Source: JALHST01 sp963798435
Lineage (GTDB): Bacteria; Bacteroidota; Bacteroidia; Flavobacteriales; Flavobacteriaceae
Direction of reading: 5' to 3'
NCBI GenBank assembly: GCA_963798435.1
Contig: CAWCTF010000004.1
Location: 186,001-250,000 of the forward strand
DNA: 64,000 bases
Under the pieces are notes generated by a model. That model was not told the origin of the DNA. It made no database searches and worked only from the letters and a program-made list of their open reading frames with translations. This document shows, piece by piece, positions 29,599 to 39,156 of this stretch. Position 1 is the first letter of the stretch; the number at the start of each line of letters is the position of its first letter. A program made the position numbers and the translations under genes.

Positions 29599-30267
29599 AT
29601 GAGCGGATTGATAAAATCTTCGATAGCCCGAAAAGTAGTAATGGCCCTTTCGGGTCTCTTTTTGGTCTTATTCCTAGCACAACATTTCATAATTAACATC
29701 ACTTCGGTCATAGCGCCAGACACCTTTAACTCATGGTCTCACTTTATGGGATATAATGGTTTGGTGCAATTTGTATTCCAACCATTGTTGATTGCCGGTG
29801 TTATTATACATTTTGTCATGGGGTTTGTTTTGGAAATTCAAAACAATAGGGCAAGGGTCATAAAATATAAGAAATACAGTGGAGGGGCCAATGCTTCATG
29901 GATGTCACGTAACATGATCTTCACTGGGCTGGTGGTCTTGGCATTCCTAGGTTTGCATCTTTATGATTTTTGGGGTCCTGAAATTGCTTATAAATACCTC
30001 GAGGGCAATGCACAAGATCCGACGCGGTATTACCTTGAAACCGTTGAAAAGTTTGCGCCTATCTGGCGTACCGTTTTATATGTCATCTCATTTGTTCTTT
30101 TGGCGTTACATCTATGGCACGGGTTCGCCTCTTCCTTGCAGTCGATGGGAATTAATAATAAATACACCCCAGCCATCAAAATTTTTACGAAAATATATGC
30201 AATTGTCATTCCACTCGGTTTTATTTTAATTGCATTCTACCATCACCTTAATCAGATAACACACTAA
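29599..30267 (+). CDS. sdhC: Succinate dehydrogenase cytochrome b subunit
   Basis: A 222-aa membrane anchor with about five hydrophobic helices, the single large di-haem-type anchor used by Bacteroidota in place of SdhC+SdhD. Conserved histidines sit in helices: AQHFIINITS, VIIHFVMGF, LGLHLYDFW and LALHLWHGF. It anchors the SdhAB head and handles quinone. It lies 2 bp upstream of sdhA. Confidence 0.96.
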   Translation: MSGLIKSSIARKVVMALSGLFLVLFLAQHFIINITSVIAPDTFNSWSHFMGYNGLVQFVFQPLLIAGVIIHFVMGFVLEIQNNRARVIKYKKYSGGANASWMSRNMIFTGLVVLAFLGLHLYDFWGPEIAYKYLEGNAQDPTRYYLETVEKFAPIWRTVLYVISFVLLALHLWHGFASSLQSMGINNKYTPAIKIFTKIYAIVIPLGFILIAFYHHLNQITH

Positions 30268-30269
30268 TT

Positions 30270-32273
30270 ATGGGCATATTGGACTCTAAAATACCTTCAG
30301 GGCCCTTGGCCGAAAAATGGACCAAGCATAAAAACGATATCCATTTGGTCAACCCGGCCAATAAGCGAAATATTGATATTATCGTTGTGGGGACAGGACT
30401 TGCTGGTGGTTCGGCCGCGGCCACCTTGGCTGAATTAGGGTATAATGTCAAAACTTTTTGTTATCAGGATTCCCCAAGAAGGGCCCACTCGATTGCTGCG
30501 CAAGGTGGCATCAATGCAGCGAAGAATTATCAAGGGGATGGAGACAGTACGTATCGCCTTTTCTATGATACCATTAAAGGTGGTGATTACCGATCCCGGG
30601 AAGCCAATGTGTATCGTCTTGCCGAGGAATCGGTAAATATCATTGACCAGTGTGTCGCGCAGGGTGTCCCTTTTGCCCGTGAATATGGGGGCTTGTTAGA
30701 TAATCGTTCTTTTGGGGGTGTTTTAGTATCAAGAACCTTTTATGCCAAAGGCCAGACGGGACAACAATTATTATTGGGTGCCTATGCCGCTATGAACCGT
30801 CAGATCAATCGTGGTAAAATCAAATCATTTACCCGTCATGAAATGATGGATATCGTATTGATAAATGGAAAAGCCCGGGGAATCATTGCACGAAATTTAG
30901 TAACCGGGGAATTGGAACGTCATTCGGCCCATGCCGTAGTTTTAGCAACAGGTGGTTATGGCAATGTATTCTACCTTTCCACCAATGCCATGGGAAGCAA
31001 TGTTATGGCCGCATGGCGAGCACACCGAAGGGGTGCATTCTTTGCGAACCCTTGTTTTACCCAGATCCATCCAACATGTATTCCTGTCTCTGGTGACCAG
31101 CAATCAAAACTGACGTTGATGTCCGAATCGTTGCGAAACGATGGCCGAATCTGGGTACCCAAGCGTTTGGAAGATGCCCAGGCAATACGAGATGGGAAGC
31201 TTAAACCAGTGCAGCTCAAGGAAGAAGACCGGGACTATTATTTGGAACGCAGATACCCGGCGTTTGGTAATTTGGTGCCCAGGGACGTGGCATCAAGGGC
31301 CGCCAAGGAGCGTTGTGATGCCGGTTTTGGGGTTAATAAAACCGGAGAAGCGGTTTATTTGGACTTCGCGGCGGCTATTCACCGCTACGGGAAAGAGCAA
31401 GCTTTGACGCATGGCATTCATACTCCCGATGAAAAAGAAATTGTCAAATTGGGGAAAGCCGTAATTGAAGAGAAGTATGGCAACCTTTTCCAGATGTACG
31501 AGAAAATCGTGGACGAGAATCCGTATGAAACACCTATGATGATCTACCCAGCAGTGCATTACACCATGGGCGGACTTTGGGTAGATTATAATTTGCAAAC
31601 GACCATTGAAGGTTGCTACTGCTTAGGAGAAGCGAATTTTAGCGACCACGGCGCAAACCGTTTAGGCGCTTCCGCCTTAATGCAGGGCTTGGCAGACGGC
31701 TATTTTGTATTACCCTATACCATTGGCGATTATCTATCGCATGATATTCGAACCGGTAAAATCCCAACCGACACACCCGAATTCGAAACAGCCGAAACAG
31801 CTGTAAAAACAAGATTGGAGAAGTTAATGGGTGGTAGTGGGATGCATTCGGTGGACCATTACCATAAGAAATTGGGCAAAATCATGTGGAACAAATGTGG
31901 GATGGCCCGAAATGCAAAAGATTTAAAAGAGGCCATTAAGGAAATTTCGGAATTACGGACAGACTTTTGGACCAATTTGAAAATACCAGGAAGCACTTCA
32001 GGCATGAACCAAGAACTAGAGAAAGCAGGCCGAGTAGCCGACTTCTTGGAACTTGGCGAACTTTTTGCCAAAGATGCCCTTGAACGCAACGAATCTTGTG
32101 GAGGACATTTTAGGGATGAATATCAGACCCCGGAAGGAGAAGCACTCAGGGATGACAAAAACTTTAAATATGTGGCCGCATGGGAATTTAAGGGAGAACC
32201 AAAAGACGCCGTACTTCATAAGGAGGACCTGGTGTATGAAAATATTGAGTTGAAGACACGTTCCTATAAATAG
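30270..32273 (+). CDS. sdhA: Succinate dehydrogenase flavoprotein subunit
   Basis: A 667-aa protein of normal length for the fumarate reductase/succinate dehydrogenase flavoprotein of this phylum. It has an N-terminal FAD fold (VVGTGLAGGSAAATLAELG), the covalent-flavin His in RRAHSIAAQGGINA, and catalytic-site sequence around HPTCIPVSGDQQ, HYTMGGLWVDY and ANRLGASALMQG. It oxidises succinate to fumarate in the TCA cycle and passes electrons to SdhB. Confidence 0.98.
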   Translation: MGILDSKIPSGPLAEKWTKHKNDIHLVNPANKRNIDIIVVGTGLAGGSAAATLAELGYNVKTFCYQDSPRRAHSIAAQGGINAAKNYQGDGDSTYRLFYDTIKGGDYRSREANVYRLAEESVNIIDQCVAQGVPFAREYGGLLDNRSFGGVLVSRTFYAKGQTGQQLLLGAYAAMNRQINRGKIKSFTRHEMMDIVLINGKARGIIARNLVTGELERHSAHAVVLATGGYGNVFYLSTNAMGSNVMAAWRAHRRGAFFANPCFTQIHPTCIPVSGDQQSKLTLMSESLRNDGRIWVPKRLEDAQAIRDGKLKPVQLKEEDRDYYLERRYPAFGNLVPRDVASRAAKERCDAGFGVNKTGEAVYLDFAAAIHRYGKEQALTHGIHTPDEKEIVKLGKAVIEEKYGNLFQMYEKIVDENPYETPMMIYPAVHYTMGGLWVDYNLQTTIEGCYCLGEANFSDHGANRLGASALMQGLADGYFVLPYTIGDYLSHDIRTGKIPTDTPEFETAETAVKTRLEKLMGGSGMHSVDHYHKKLGKIMWNKCGMARNAKDLKEAIKEISELRTDFWTNLKIPGSTSGMNQELEKAGRVADFLELGELFAKDALERNESCGGHFRDEYQTPEGEALRDDKNFKYVAAWEFKGEPKDAVLHKEDLVYENIELKTRSYK

Positions 32274-32362
32274 CCCCTAGATACGGTTACATGAAATAGT
32301 TAACCGATGCGAAGTTTTAAAAGAATAACATAATAACTGAGGAACTTAATAACCAGTTCAGA

Positions 32363-33109
32363 ATGAAATTAAACCTAAAGATATGGCGTCAAAAAGATGC
32401 CAAAAGTAAGGGGCATATGGTTGATTATCCTATAAATGGGATTGAAGGCGATATGTCTTTCTTAGAAATGTTGGATGTGCTTAATGAGGGGTTGATCAAC
32501 AAAGGGGAAGAACCGGTTGAATTTGATCACGACTGTCGTGAAGGTATTTGCGGTTCGTGTTCGCTTCAAATTAACGGGGAGCCCCATGGTCCGGACCGGC
32601 TGGTTACCACCTGCCAATTGCACATGCGTAAATTCAAGGATGGCGATACAATCGTTATCGAGCCATTTAGGGCAACCGCGTTTCCGGTTATTAAAGATTT
32701 GATCGTTGATCGCAGTGCCTTTGATCGCATACAACAGGCCGGCGGATATATATCGGTTAATACTTCGGGAAATACGGTTGATGGCAACGCTATTCCGATC
32801 AATAAATACGATGCTGATGAAGCCATGGATGCTGCTACCTGTATTGGATGTGGTGCCTGCGTAGCGGCTTGTAAGAATGCCAGCGCCATGCTCTTCACCT
32901 CGGCCAAGGTATCCCAGTTCGCCTTATTACCCCAAGGACGCATTGAAGCTGTAGATAGGGTTCAAAACATGGTCCGCCAAATGGACTTGGAGGGCTTTGG
33001 AAATTGCACCAATACCGGGGCTTGTGAAGTGGAATGTCCGAAAGGAATCTCCTTGGAGAATATTGCCCGAATGAATCGGGAATATTTGAGTGCGACCACG
33101 AAAGGATAG
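32363..33109 (+). CDS. sdhB: Succinate dehydrogenase iron-sulfur subunit
   Basis: A 248-aa protein with the cysteine sets for three clusters: CREGICGSCSLQI plus a later Cys in VTTCQLHM for [2Fe-2S], CIGCGACVAACKNA, and CTNTGACEVECPKGI for the [4Fe-4S] and [3Fe-4S] centres. It carries electrons from SdhA to the membrane anchor. It starts 89 bp after sdhA in the same operon. Confidence 0.98.
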   Translation: MKLNLKIWRQKDAKSKGHMVDYPINGIEGDMSFLEMLDVLNEGLINKGEEPVEFDHDCREGICGSCSLQINGEPHGPDRLVTTCQLHMRKFKDGDTIVIEPFRATAFPVIKDLIVDRSAFDRIQQAGGYISVNTSGNTVDGNAIPINKYDADEAMDAATCIGCGACVAACKNASAMLFTSAKVSQFALLPQGRIEAVDRVQNMVRQMDLEGFGNCTNTGACEVECPKGISLENIARMNREYLSATTKG

Positions 33110-33179
33110 TCTTTTGACGTCTTTGCTATTTAGCCAAGGATTATTCCATTCAATTCAAAAAAACACCGCGCCATTGGAG

Positions 33180-35342
33180 TCAATTTCCCGGGGCGTACGG
33201 AAATTTTAAGGATTTATAATATTCCAAGGACTGATCTGCTGCTTCTACACCGAATGGCAATTCCTTTTTTGAAAAGGTTTGGAAATATAGTAAACAGGCA
33301 TTTCGCCACCATTTTGCTTCTTTGAGTTGTATTTTAAGAAGCATTTTTACTTCCTTATGGCAACTTGCTGAAACATAAGGTATCATCTGATCCCAGGTTG
33401 CAATCATGTCTTTCACCTCAGTAACTCCTTTCTGATATTTGAGGGCCATTCCATCCCATAAGGTATGCCCGTTCTTGAGCTTATAATCCCAGGAAAGATG
33501 ATGGAACCATAATAAATATTCCTCTGGGCAGGTGGCCAGATCATTGAAGGAAGCGGCTACCTCCTTTGCGTATTGCGATGTGGCATTACTGCCGGTATCA
33601 GTGCGGTCAAAACCTATTCCGTAAGCATCCGCTTTATGGTAGTACACGGGGTTCCATTCGGGCCTGCTAAGATCGCCTACCCAGGGTCCTGGTCCATAGT
33701 GATGGCCTGTATCAAATAAATGATGTAGCCCTAGGGGATTCATATAATTTACGACTGCTTCACGAGATCCTAAAAGCATCTTTTTCATCGGTTCCACAAA
33801 CCCGGAATTATTGGAATAAGTGGCTCTTAGCCATTCCTCGGCAATTGTTTCAGAGCTGAGGTCGGGATTCCATGCCAAGCGCCCAAAACCATACCAATTG
33901 GCCTGTGCAAACGGATGGCCTGTCCAATTCAAATCATTGCCGATGTTGGCCACTCCCGCCATTCCGCTTAAGGTATGTTTATCTAGCGAACCATCGACAA
34001 CACGAGCCACCAATGAACCTTGGCCCTGTTTGAAAGTATCTGAATCGAGTACTTCTTCAAAAAGCGTTGGCAAGAAGACCAAATGTGTGCTAAATCCTAG
34101 ATATTCCTGAGTAATTTGAAACTCCATCATCAATGGGGTCTTTGGCATGGCGCCAAACATTGGATGAAAAGGCTCCCTCGGTTGAAAATCGATCGGTCCG
34201 TTTTTTACCTGTACCAAGACATTGTCCTTGAACTTCCCATCATAGGGCACAAATTCTTCGTAGGCCTGTTTGGCCCTGTCGGTAGCATCATGTTCTGAAT
34301 ATACAAAAGCCCTCCAGATTACATTTCCCCCATAGGGTTCCAATGCCGACGCCAACATATTCGCCCCATCTACATGGGTTCTTCCATAATTTTGTGGCCC
34401 TGGCTGCCCTTCTGAATTAGCCTTGACCAAAAATCCGCCAAAATCAGGAATGCGTTTATAGATTTCAGCAACTTTAACGTTCCACCATTGCTGAACTTCC
34501 TGGTCCAAGGGATCTGCGGTAGATAGGCCCCCCAATTCTATCGGAGACGAAAAGAGCGCAGTCAGATACACCTTTATGCCATACGATCTAAATACATTTG
34601 CCAAGGCTTCCACCTTGTCCAAATACATCGGTGTTAACACCCAGGCATTCGCATTTACGTTCGTCAAAACGGTACCATTGATACCGATTGACGCATTTGC
34701 CCTAGCATAGTCAATATAACGCTGATCAATAAATTCGGGTAATTTATGCCAGTTCCATAAGGAAAAACCTGCATATCCACGTTCGACCGTGCGGTCTAAA
34801 TTATCCCAGTGATCCAACATGCGCAACTGGATCTTTGGGGCATCAATACGTGGTATGCTGCTTATTTTCCGTTCGGACTGCATGTATTGCAACAATCTGA
34901 AAACACCATATAAAATACCTACATCCTCATTGGCACTTAACAATAGTACTTCCCGACCCTCGATTTGGACAGTTGCGATGAGGAATCCCTCCTTGCCCAG
35001 TTGGGCAAAATCAGTTTCGATTTCAGTGCGTAGCTTCGCCGGCAAATTCGATTTTTTGGCAATAATCAGCGAATTTGAATCCTCAGATAAGGATGTAAGA
35101 TGCACTGCGGAAGGGCCTAACATGGCAGTTGTTCCCATTATCAATTCATTCTTGGCATTTTCCAATAGCTTACTATCAGACGCGAAATAAATCGATTTCG
35201 TCAGTTGGGTATATTCTTCCAGCAGCAGGGGGTTTTCGATACCGCGATACGCTAACCAAAGATTATATCCCTGTGGGGCCTGTGCCTGAAGCGTAGTAAC
35301 CGAAAGCAACAAAACGAATGCTATCTTTTTTAAATAAGACAA
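33180..35342 (-). CDS. GH67 family alpha-glucuronidase, secreted
   Basis: A 720-aa protein with a signal peptide (about 1-22, ending LQAQA) and the sequence of family GH67: MLDHWDNLDRTVERGYAGFSLW, GGFLVKANSEGQPGPQNYGRTH and a C-terminal helical region. GH67 enzymes remove 4-O-methyl-glucuronic acid from xylo-oligosaccharides. The start codon is TTG at 35342, because an in-frame stop occurs 12 codons upstream and no ATG lies between. It is not accompanied by xylanase, SusC/D or transporter genes here, so it may act on oligosaccharides released elsewhere. It ends 71 bp from the convergent sdhB. Confidence 0.93.
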   Translation of the reverse strand: MSYLKKIAFVLLLSVTTLQAQAPQGYNLWLAYRGIENPLLLEEYTQLTKSIYFASDSKLLENAKNELIMGTTAMLGPSAVHLTSLSEDSNSLIIAKKSNLPAKLRTEIETDFAQLGKEGFLIATVQIEGREVLLLSANEDVGILYGVFRLLQYMQSERKISSIPRIDAPKIQLRMLDHWDNLDRTVERGYAGFSLWNWHKLPEFIDQRYIDYARANASIGINGTVLTNVNANAWVLTPMYLDKVEALANVFRSYGIKVYLTALFSSPIELGGLSTADPLDQEVQQWWNVKVAEIYKRIPDFGGFLVKANSEGQPGPQNYGRTHVDGANMLASALEPYGGNVIWRAFVYSEHDATDRAKQAYEEFVPYDGKFKDNVLVQVKNGPIDFQPREPFHPMFGAMPKTPLMMEFQITQEYLGFSTHLVFLPTLFEEVLDSDTFKQGQGSLVARVVDGSLDKHTLSGMAGVANIGNDLNWTGHPFAQANWYGFGRLAWNPDLSSETIAEEWLRATYSNNSGFVEPMKKMLLGSREAVVNYMNPLGLHHLFDTGHHYGPGPWVGDLSRPEWNPVYYHKADAYGIGFDRTDTGSNATSQYAKEVAASFNDLATCPEEYLLWFHHLSWDYKLKNGHTLWDGMALKYQKGVTEVKDMIATWDQMIPYVSASCHKEVKMLLKIQLKEAKWWRNACLLYFQTFSKKELPFGVEAADQSLEYYKSLKFPYAPGN

Positions 35343-35479
35343 ATCGATGGCTTTTAAGGGTTGAATCTGAACTAATCCCGATTAAAAAATATGAAAAGTG
35401 GTCATTAGATGTGTCCCGAAAATAGCCATTTTCTATGAAAGGACTTCTATTCGGCATTCTTTTTTATTAACTTGTTGCA

Positions 35480-35971
35480 ATGGCCAAAAAGTATTCTGAA
35501 GACCGAATAAAAGTACCGCGTTTCTCTGAAGAAGCTGGGTTCTATACTACCCCGGAAAGGTCGAAGATCATGGGGAAAATACGCCGTAAAAATACGAAAC
35601 CCGAATTGGCCTTTCGAAAAGCCTTATACGCCTCAGGGTATCGCTATAGAATTGACCATAAAAAACTACCGGGGAGGCCCGACATCGCACTCTGCAAATA
35701 TAAAATCGCCATATTTATCGATGGTGAATATTGGCATGGCCATAAATGGGAAGAGCGAAAACCCAAGGTAATCACAAACCGCGCCTTCTGGATTGCAAAG
35801 ATAGAACGGAATATGCAACGCGACCAAGAAGTAAATACTGCGTTGGGAAACCTAGGATATACCGTATTTCGTTTTTGGGAAAGGGAGGTTCATAAAGAAC
35901 TTGATCGCTGTCTGAAAGAAGTAATCATGGCGTTGAAAGAACAATGCCGACGAAACAGGGATTTTTTTTGA
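35480..35971 (+). CDS. Vsr-like very-short-patch repair endonuclease, atypical
   Basis: A 163-aa protein with the Vsr fold signature: MGKIRRKNTKPELAFRKALY, RPDIAL with the metal Asp near 68, then FIDGEYWHGHKW, FWIAKIERNMQRDQ and FRFWEREV. In E. coli Vsr the stretch aligned with DGEYWHGHKW has cysteines that bind zinc. Here those positions are Glu and Trp while the histidines remain, so the zinc site appears altered. No Dcm-type methyltransferase or restriction enzyme is next to it, so it is an orphan. A related DUF559-like nuclease role is an alternative. Confidence 0.8.
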   Translation: MAKKYSEDRIKVPRFSEEAGFYTTPERSKIMGKIRRKNTKPELAFRKALYASGYRYRIDHKKLPGRPDIALCKYKIAIFIDGEYWHGHKWEERKPKVITNRAFWIAKIERNMQRDQEVNTALGNLGYTVFRFWEREVHKELDRCLKEVIMALKEQCRRNRDFF

Positions 35972-35998
35972 TACTTTTATAGCGCGATCAAAATCTCC

Positions 35999-37156
35999 AT
36001 GCACAAATTCGTACAAAGCTACCGGTCAAAGCTCCCCAATGTAAAGACGACCATTTTTACTACCGTTGGTAACTTGGCAAGAGAACACGGTGCCATCGAC
36101 TTATCACAAGGCTTCCCCAATTTCGAAGCCGACCCCATATTGATCGACTTGGTCACCAAAGCAATGAAAGAAGGACATAACCAATACGCCCCTATGCAGG
36201 GGTATTATGGCCTACGGGAAACCATTGCTGAAAAGATTTTAAATCTACATGGACGAAGCTATGACCCGGAAAATGAAATAACCGTTACGGTTGGGGCCAC
36301 GGAAGCAATCTACATTGCAATTTCGACTTTTATACATGCCGGGGACGAGGTTCTTGTCTTTAAACCAGCCTATGATTGCTATGAGCCCGCCATTGAAGTA
36401 AATGGTGGTAAAGCTGTTCCTATTCAATTAAACGGCCCTGGGTATACTGTAAACTGGGAAGAATTTCGAAACATGATTACCATAAAAACCCGTATGGTAA
36501 TTATCAATACTCCGCACAATCCGAGTGGTCAGATTTTTTCCAAAGCCGATATGCTACAATTGCAAGAAATCTTGCGGCCCACCAATATCATTTTGATCAG
36601 TGATGAAGTGTACGAACACATCGTTTTCGATGGAGCCGAACATCAAAGCGCCTCTAGATTTGACGATTTGGCAGCACGCAGCTTTGTATGTGCTTCCTTT
36701 GGCAAGACCTTTCATGTAACGGGATGGAAAATGGGCTATTGTGCAGCACCTGCAGAATTGATGCATGAATTCAGAAAAATACATCAATTTGCAGTTTTCT
36801 GTGTTGACCATCCCGTGCAACGGGCATTGACAGACTACTTGAAAAACCAAGAAAATTATCTTGGCCTTAATGATTTTTACCAGGAGAAGCGTGATTATTT
36901 CCTTTCCCGCCTCCAAAATTCGAGATTTCGATTTACACCGACCAAAGGCACTTACTTTCAGCTTCTGGATTATACTCAATTTACGGATGAAGGCGATGAA
37001 GATCTTGCCAGACGCTTGATTATCGACCATCATCTGGCCAGTATTGCCATTTCCTCATTTAATGTCAACAATAGAGACGACAAGGTACTCCGATTCTGTT
37101 TTGCCAAAACCAAGGAGACTTTGGAGCAGGCGGCAGAGATATTATGTTCGCTTTAA
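35999..37156 (+). CDS. Methionine aminotransferase (YbdL-type, PLP)
   Basis: A 385-aa class I/II aminotransferase. Visible features are the substrate-loop DLSQGFPNF, the IIINTPHNPSG-type motif (near 162-173), ISDEVYEHIVF with the PLP-binding Asp/Tyr, and the Schiff-base lysine in SFGKTFHVTGWKMGY. The pattern GKTFHVTGWK and overall length match YbdL-like enzymes that transaminate methionine. It starts 28 bp after the Vsr-like gene and overlaps the convergent serine hydrolase by 4 bp at its stop. Confidence 0.93.
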   Translation: MHKFVQSYRSKLPNVKTTIFTTVGNLAREHGAIDLSQGFPNFEADPILIDLVTKAMKEGHNQYAPMQGYYGLRETIAEKILNLHGRSYDPENEITVTVGATEAIYIAISTFIHAGDEVLVFKPAYDCYEPAIEVNGGKAVPIQLNGPGYTVNWEEFRNMITIKTRMVIINTPHNPSGQIFSKADMLQLQEILRPTNIILISDEVYEHIVFDGAEHQSASRFDDLAARSFVCASFGKTFHVTGWKMGYCAAPAELMHEFRKIHQFAVFCVDHPVQRALTDYLKNQENYLGLNDFYQEKRDYFLSRLQNSRFRFTPTKGTYFQLLDYTQFTDEGDEDLARRLIIDHHLASIAISSFNVNNRDDKVLRFCFAKTKETLEQAAEILCSL

Positions 37157-38307
37157 TTGAAAGCGGTCATTACCTTTGTCATGAACTCTCCTATTTTATC
37201 GGGTTCTAACCATCGTAGGACGACCACAAGATCCTTTGAGGTATCGATGACGATAAAATTACCCCCAAAACCGGCGGCATAAAAAATAGATTCAGAAAGC
37301 CCTTCCCAGTGCGCAGCTCCCTTTTTATTTAGCCACCACATGTAGCCATAATTCGAATTGGGAACAGATGGCTCAAGGGCCTTTTTAATCCAGTTATGGC
37401 TGATCAGTTGATCCTCTTTCCATTTACCATCATTTAAGAATAGGAGACCGAATCGCGCCATGTCCTCGGTATTGATAAAAAGGCCCGCCCCGGAATGGCC
37501 ACCCCCTGTTACCGATTTCATTTGGATACCGTCAATTTCGGTCCAAGCATGATCATATCCATACCAGCGCCATGTGGTTGAAGCGCCGATCCTGTCCATT
37601 ATTTTTTCCTTAAGCACCATGGGCAATGGCCGCCGCCAGACATTGGTCAGCGCATAGGCCAAAACGTTCACTCGAACGTCATTATATTCCATGAATGTGC
37701 CAGGCTCCTTGAGCTTCCTGAATTTCCAATCATCAAGACCACCTTCCTTGGGCGGACGATCGGCCCAATCTTTCCCGCCCCACAATTCGCCTGACCAATC
37801 TGAATTTTGTTGCAATAAATGCTTCCACGTAATTTTGGCGTTATGGGCTCCATCAAAAGTTCCATCCCATAGATAATCAATCACCTTATCTTCAGAACTA
37901 TTAATCAATCTTGCATCCTCCGCCAGTCCTTCCACCGTACTTAAAAAACTCTTAGTGACACTGAAGGTCATGTCAACGCGTTTAGTATCACCCCATGAAG
38001 TGATGAGATACCCATTCTTTAAAATCATTCCAGCAGGTCCTCCTCGCTTTTTGGTAGGACCTAGGATTTCATGATACGGTTCTTTTTCAAACCCTTTTAA
38101 AATGGCAATGCGCAAATCCCTTGAACCACTATACTCATTTGATTCCGCGAAGGATACCGCCTCTTTGAGTAGGTCTGCGTCCACCTTAAAATCTCCCGGA
38201 AACTTTTGTTCCCATTCTGCTTGTGGTTCCGGAAAATAATAAGGAGCCTGCGCTAAGCTCGAGCGGGTCACACTATATATACAAATAAGGCAAATGACAT
38301 ATTTCAT
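37153..38307 (-). CDS. Secreted serine hydrolase (beta-lactamase/PBP4 family)
   Basis: A 384-aa protein with a signal peptide (MKYVICLICIYSVTRSSLAQ) and the class C beta-lactamase-like fold. The nucleophile is the Ser of SVTK (S-x-x-K) in DMTFSVTKSFLST. The second motif is a Tyr-Asn pair in MEYNDVRVN, and HSGAGLF replaces the usual K-T-G. The substrate is unknown. Members of this group hydrolyse esters or D-amino peptides as well as lactams. It lies 11 bp downstream of the GNAT gene. Confidence 0.9.
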   Translation of the reverse strand: MKYVICLICIYSVTRSSLAQAPYYFPEPQAEWEQKFPGDFKVDADLLKEAVSFAESNEYSGSRDLRIAILKGFEKEPYHEILGPTKKRGGPAGMILKNGYLITSWGDTKRVDMTFSVTKSFLSTVEGLAEDARLINSSEDKVIDYLWDGTFDGAHNAKITWKHLLQQNSDWSGELWGGKDWADRPPKEGGLDDWKFRKLKEPGTFMEYNDVRVNVLAYALTNVWRRPLPMVLKEKIMDRIGASTTWRWYGYDHAWTEIDGIQMKSVTGGGHSGAGLFINTEDMARFGLLFLNDGKWKEDQLISHNWIKKALEPSVPNSNYGYMWWLNKKGAAHWEGLSESIFYAAGFGGNFIVIDTSKDLVVVLRWLEPDKIGEFMTKVMTAFN

Positions 38308-38318
38308 AGAAAAAGTTA

Positions 38319-38849
38319 TTAAGGGTTTAAGGTAGTAAAATCATATCGCATCAACCAATCAGTTTGTTTGTCGGTACCGATATAATACGGATGGCTTCCA
38401 AACTTTGTAAACCCATTTTTTTCATAAAACGAAATGGCTTTAAGGTTTTTTTCCCAAACGCCTAGCCACAGGAATTCCTTCTTATAGTCAGCGGCAATTG
38501 TTTTGATTCGGTCGAGCATGCGTTGCCCGATGCCCTTGCCGATGAATCCGGCGAGCACATAAATGCGTTCCAATTCGATCGCTTGCGGAAGCCGAATATC
38601 GGTCTGTGCATTATTTCTGTTTAGCTTGAAGTATCCTACCAGGGTCTCATTAAGATACACAAAATAAAAATCCGTATCCATATCCAAAAGTTCGTCGCGT
38701 AACTTGGGATGAGTGAACGAAAAATCCAAATAATTCTTAAAATCAACTGGGTCGTTGTCTTTTTCGAAAGCAGTTGTGAAGGTAGCACGGGATATCTCCA
38801 CCAAGTCATGTAAAGAATCCAAACCACATTTTCTTAATTGTAGATTCAT
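38319..38849 (-). CDS. GNAT family N-acetyltransferase
   Basis: A 176-aa protein with the GNAT acetyl-CoA motif A, IYVLAGFIGKGIGQRMLDRI (Q/R-x-x-G-x-G/A pattern), followed by LGVWEKNLKAISFYEKNGF, the usual motif B. The substrate cannot be inferred. It forms a two-gene unit with the serine hydrolase. Confidence 0.93.
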   Translation of the reverse strand: MNLQLRKCGLDSLHDLVEISRATFTTAFEKDNDPVDFKNYLDFSFTHPKLRDELLDMDTDFYFVYLNETLVGYFKLNRNNAQTDIRLPQAIELERIYVLAGFIGKGIGQRMLDRIKTIAADYKKEFLWLGVWEKNLKAISFYEKNGFTKFGSHPYYIGTDKQTDWLMRYDFTTLNP

Positions 38850-38945
38850 AGGCTACTTCAAAGCCTAAAAATAGGGTTTTTTAAAATTGAATCACCACTT
38901 TTCAAACGTAGATCGAACCGTGTACAAATAAAGAATAAGACGCAT

Positions 38946-38974
38946 AAAAAAGGCCACGTTTTATCAACGTGGCC
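38946..38974 (-). terminator. Terminator of the small ORF
   Basis: GGCCACGTT (38952-38960), loop TTATC, AACGTGGCC (38966-38974) form a perfect 9-bp stem. On the minus strand it is followed by six T (A run 38946-38951). It ends a minus-strand transcript that covers only the small ORF at 38998-39105. Confidence 0.88.
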
Positions 38975-38997
38975 CATTCAAAATACAACTTTTAGGA

Positions 38998-39105
38998 TTA
39001 TAACATAAATAGTTTTCTAGCGAGCATCACCACGCCGCTAAAAAAGTCGTTTTTGTAGACCTGAATTTCTTCTTGTGCAGGTGCCTGGTTCATTTGGGCT
39101 TCCAT
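38998..39105 (-). CDS. Putative 35-aa small protein
   Basis: The ORF runs from ATG 39105 to TAA 38998 and would encode MEAQMNQAPAQEEIQVYK then a short basic/hydrophobic tail ending RKLFML. The first half is Gln/Ala/Glu-rich and the second half amphipathic or weakly membrane-seeking (FFSGVVMLARKLFML). The ORF has its own promoter-like region with direct repeats upstream and a strong terminator 24 bp downstream, so it is a self-contained transcription unit. Whether it is translated, or the RNA itself is functional, cannot be told. I do not recognise a family. Confidence 0.5.
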   Translation of the reverse strand: MEAQMNQAPAQEEIQVYKNDFFSGVVMLARKLFML

Positions 39106-39156
39106 AATCGTTCGTTTTGTAAAGTTAGATTTGGGGGTTAACTTTTAATTACCTTA

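Noticed and set aside
33180..35342. Polysaccharide utilisation locus around the GH67 gene
   Set aside because: No SusC/D pair, transporter or other glycoside hydrolase is adjacent.
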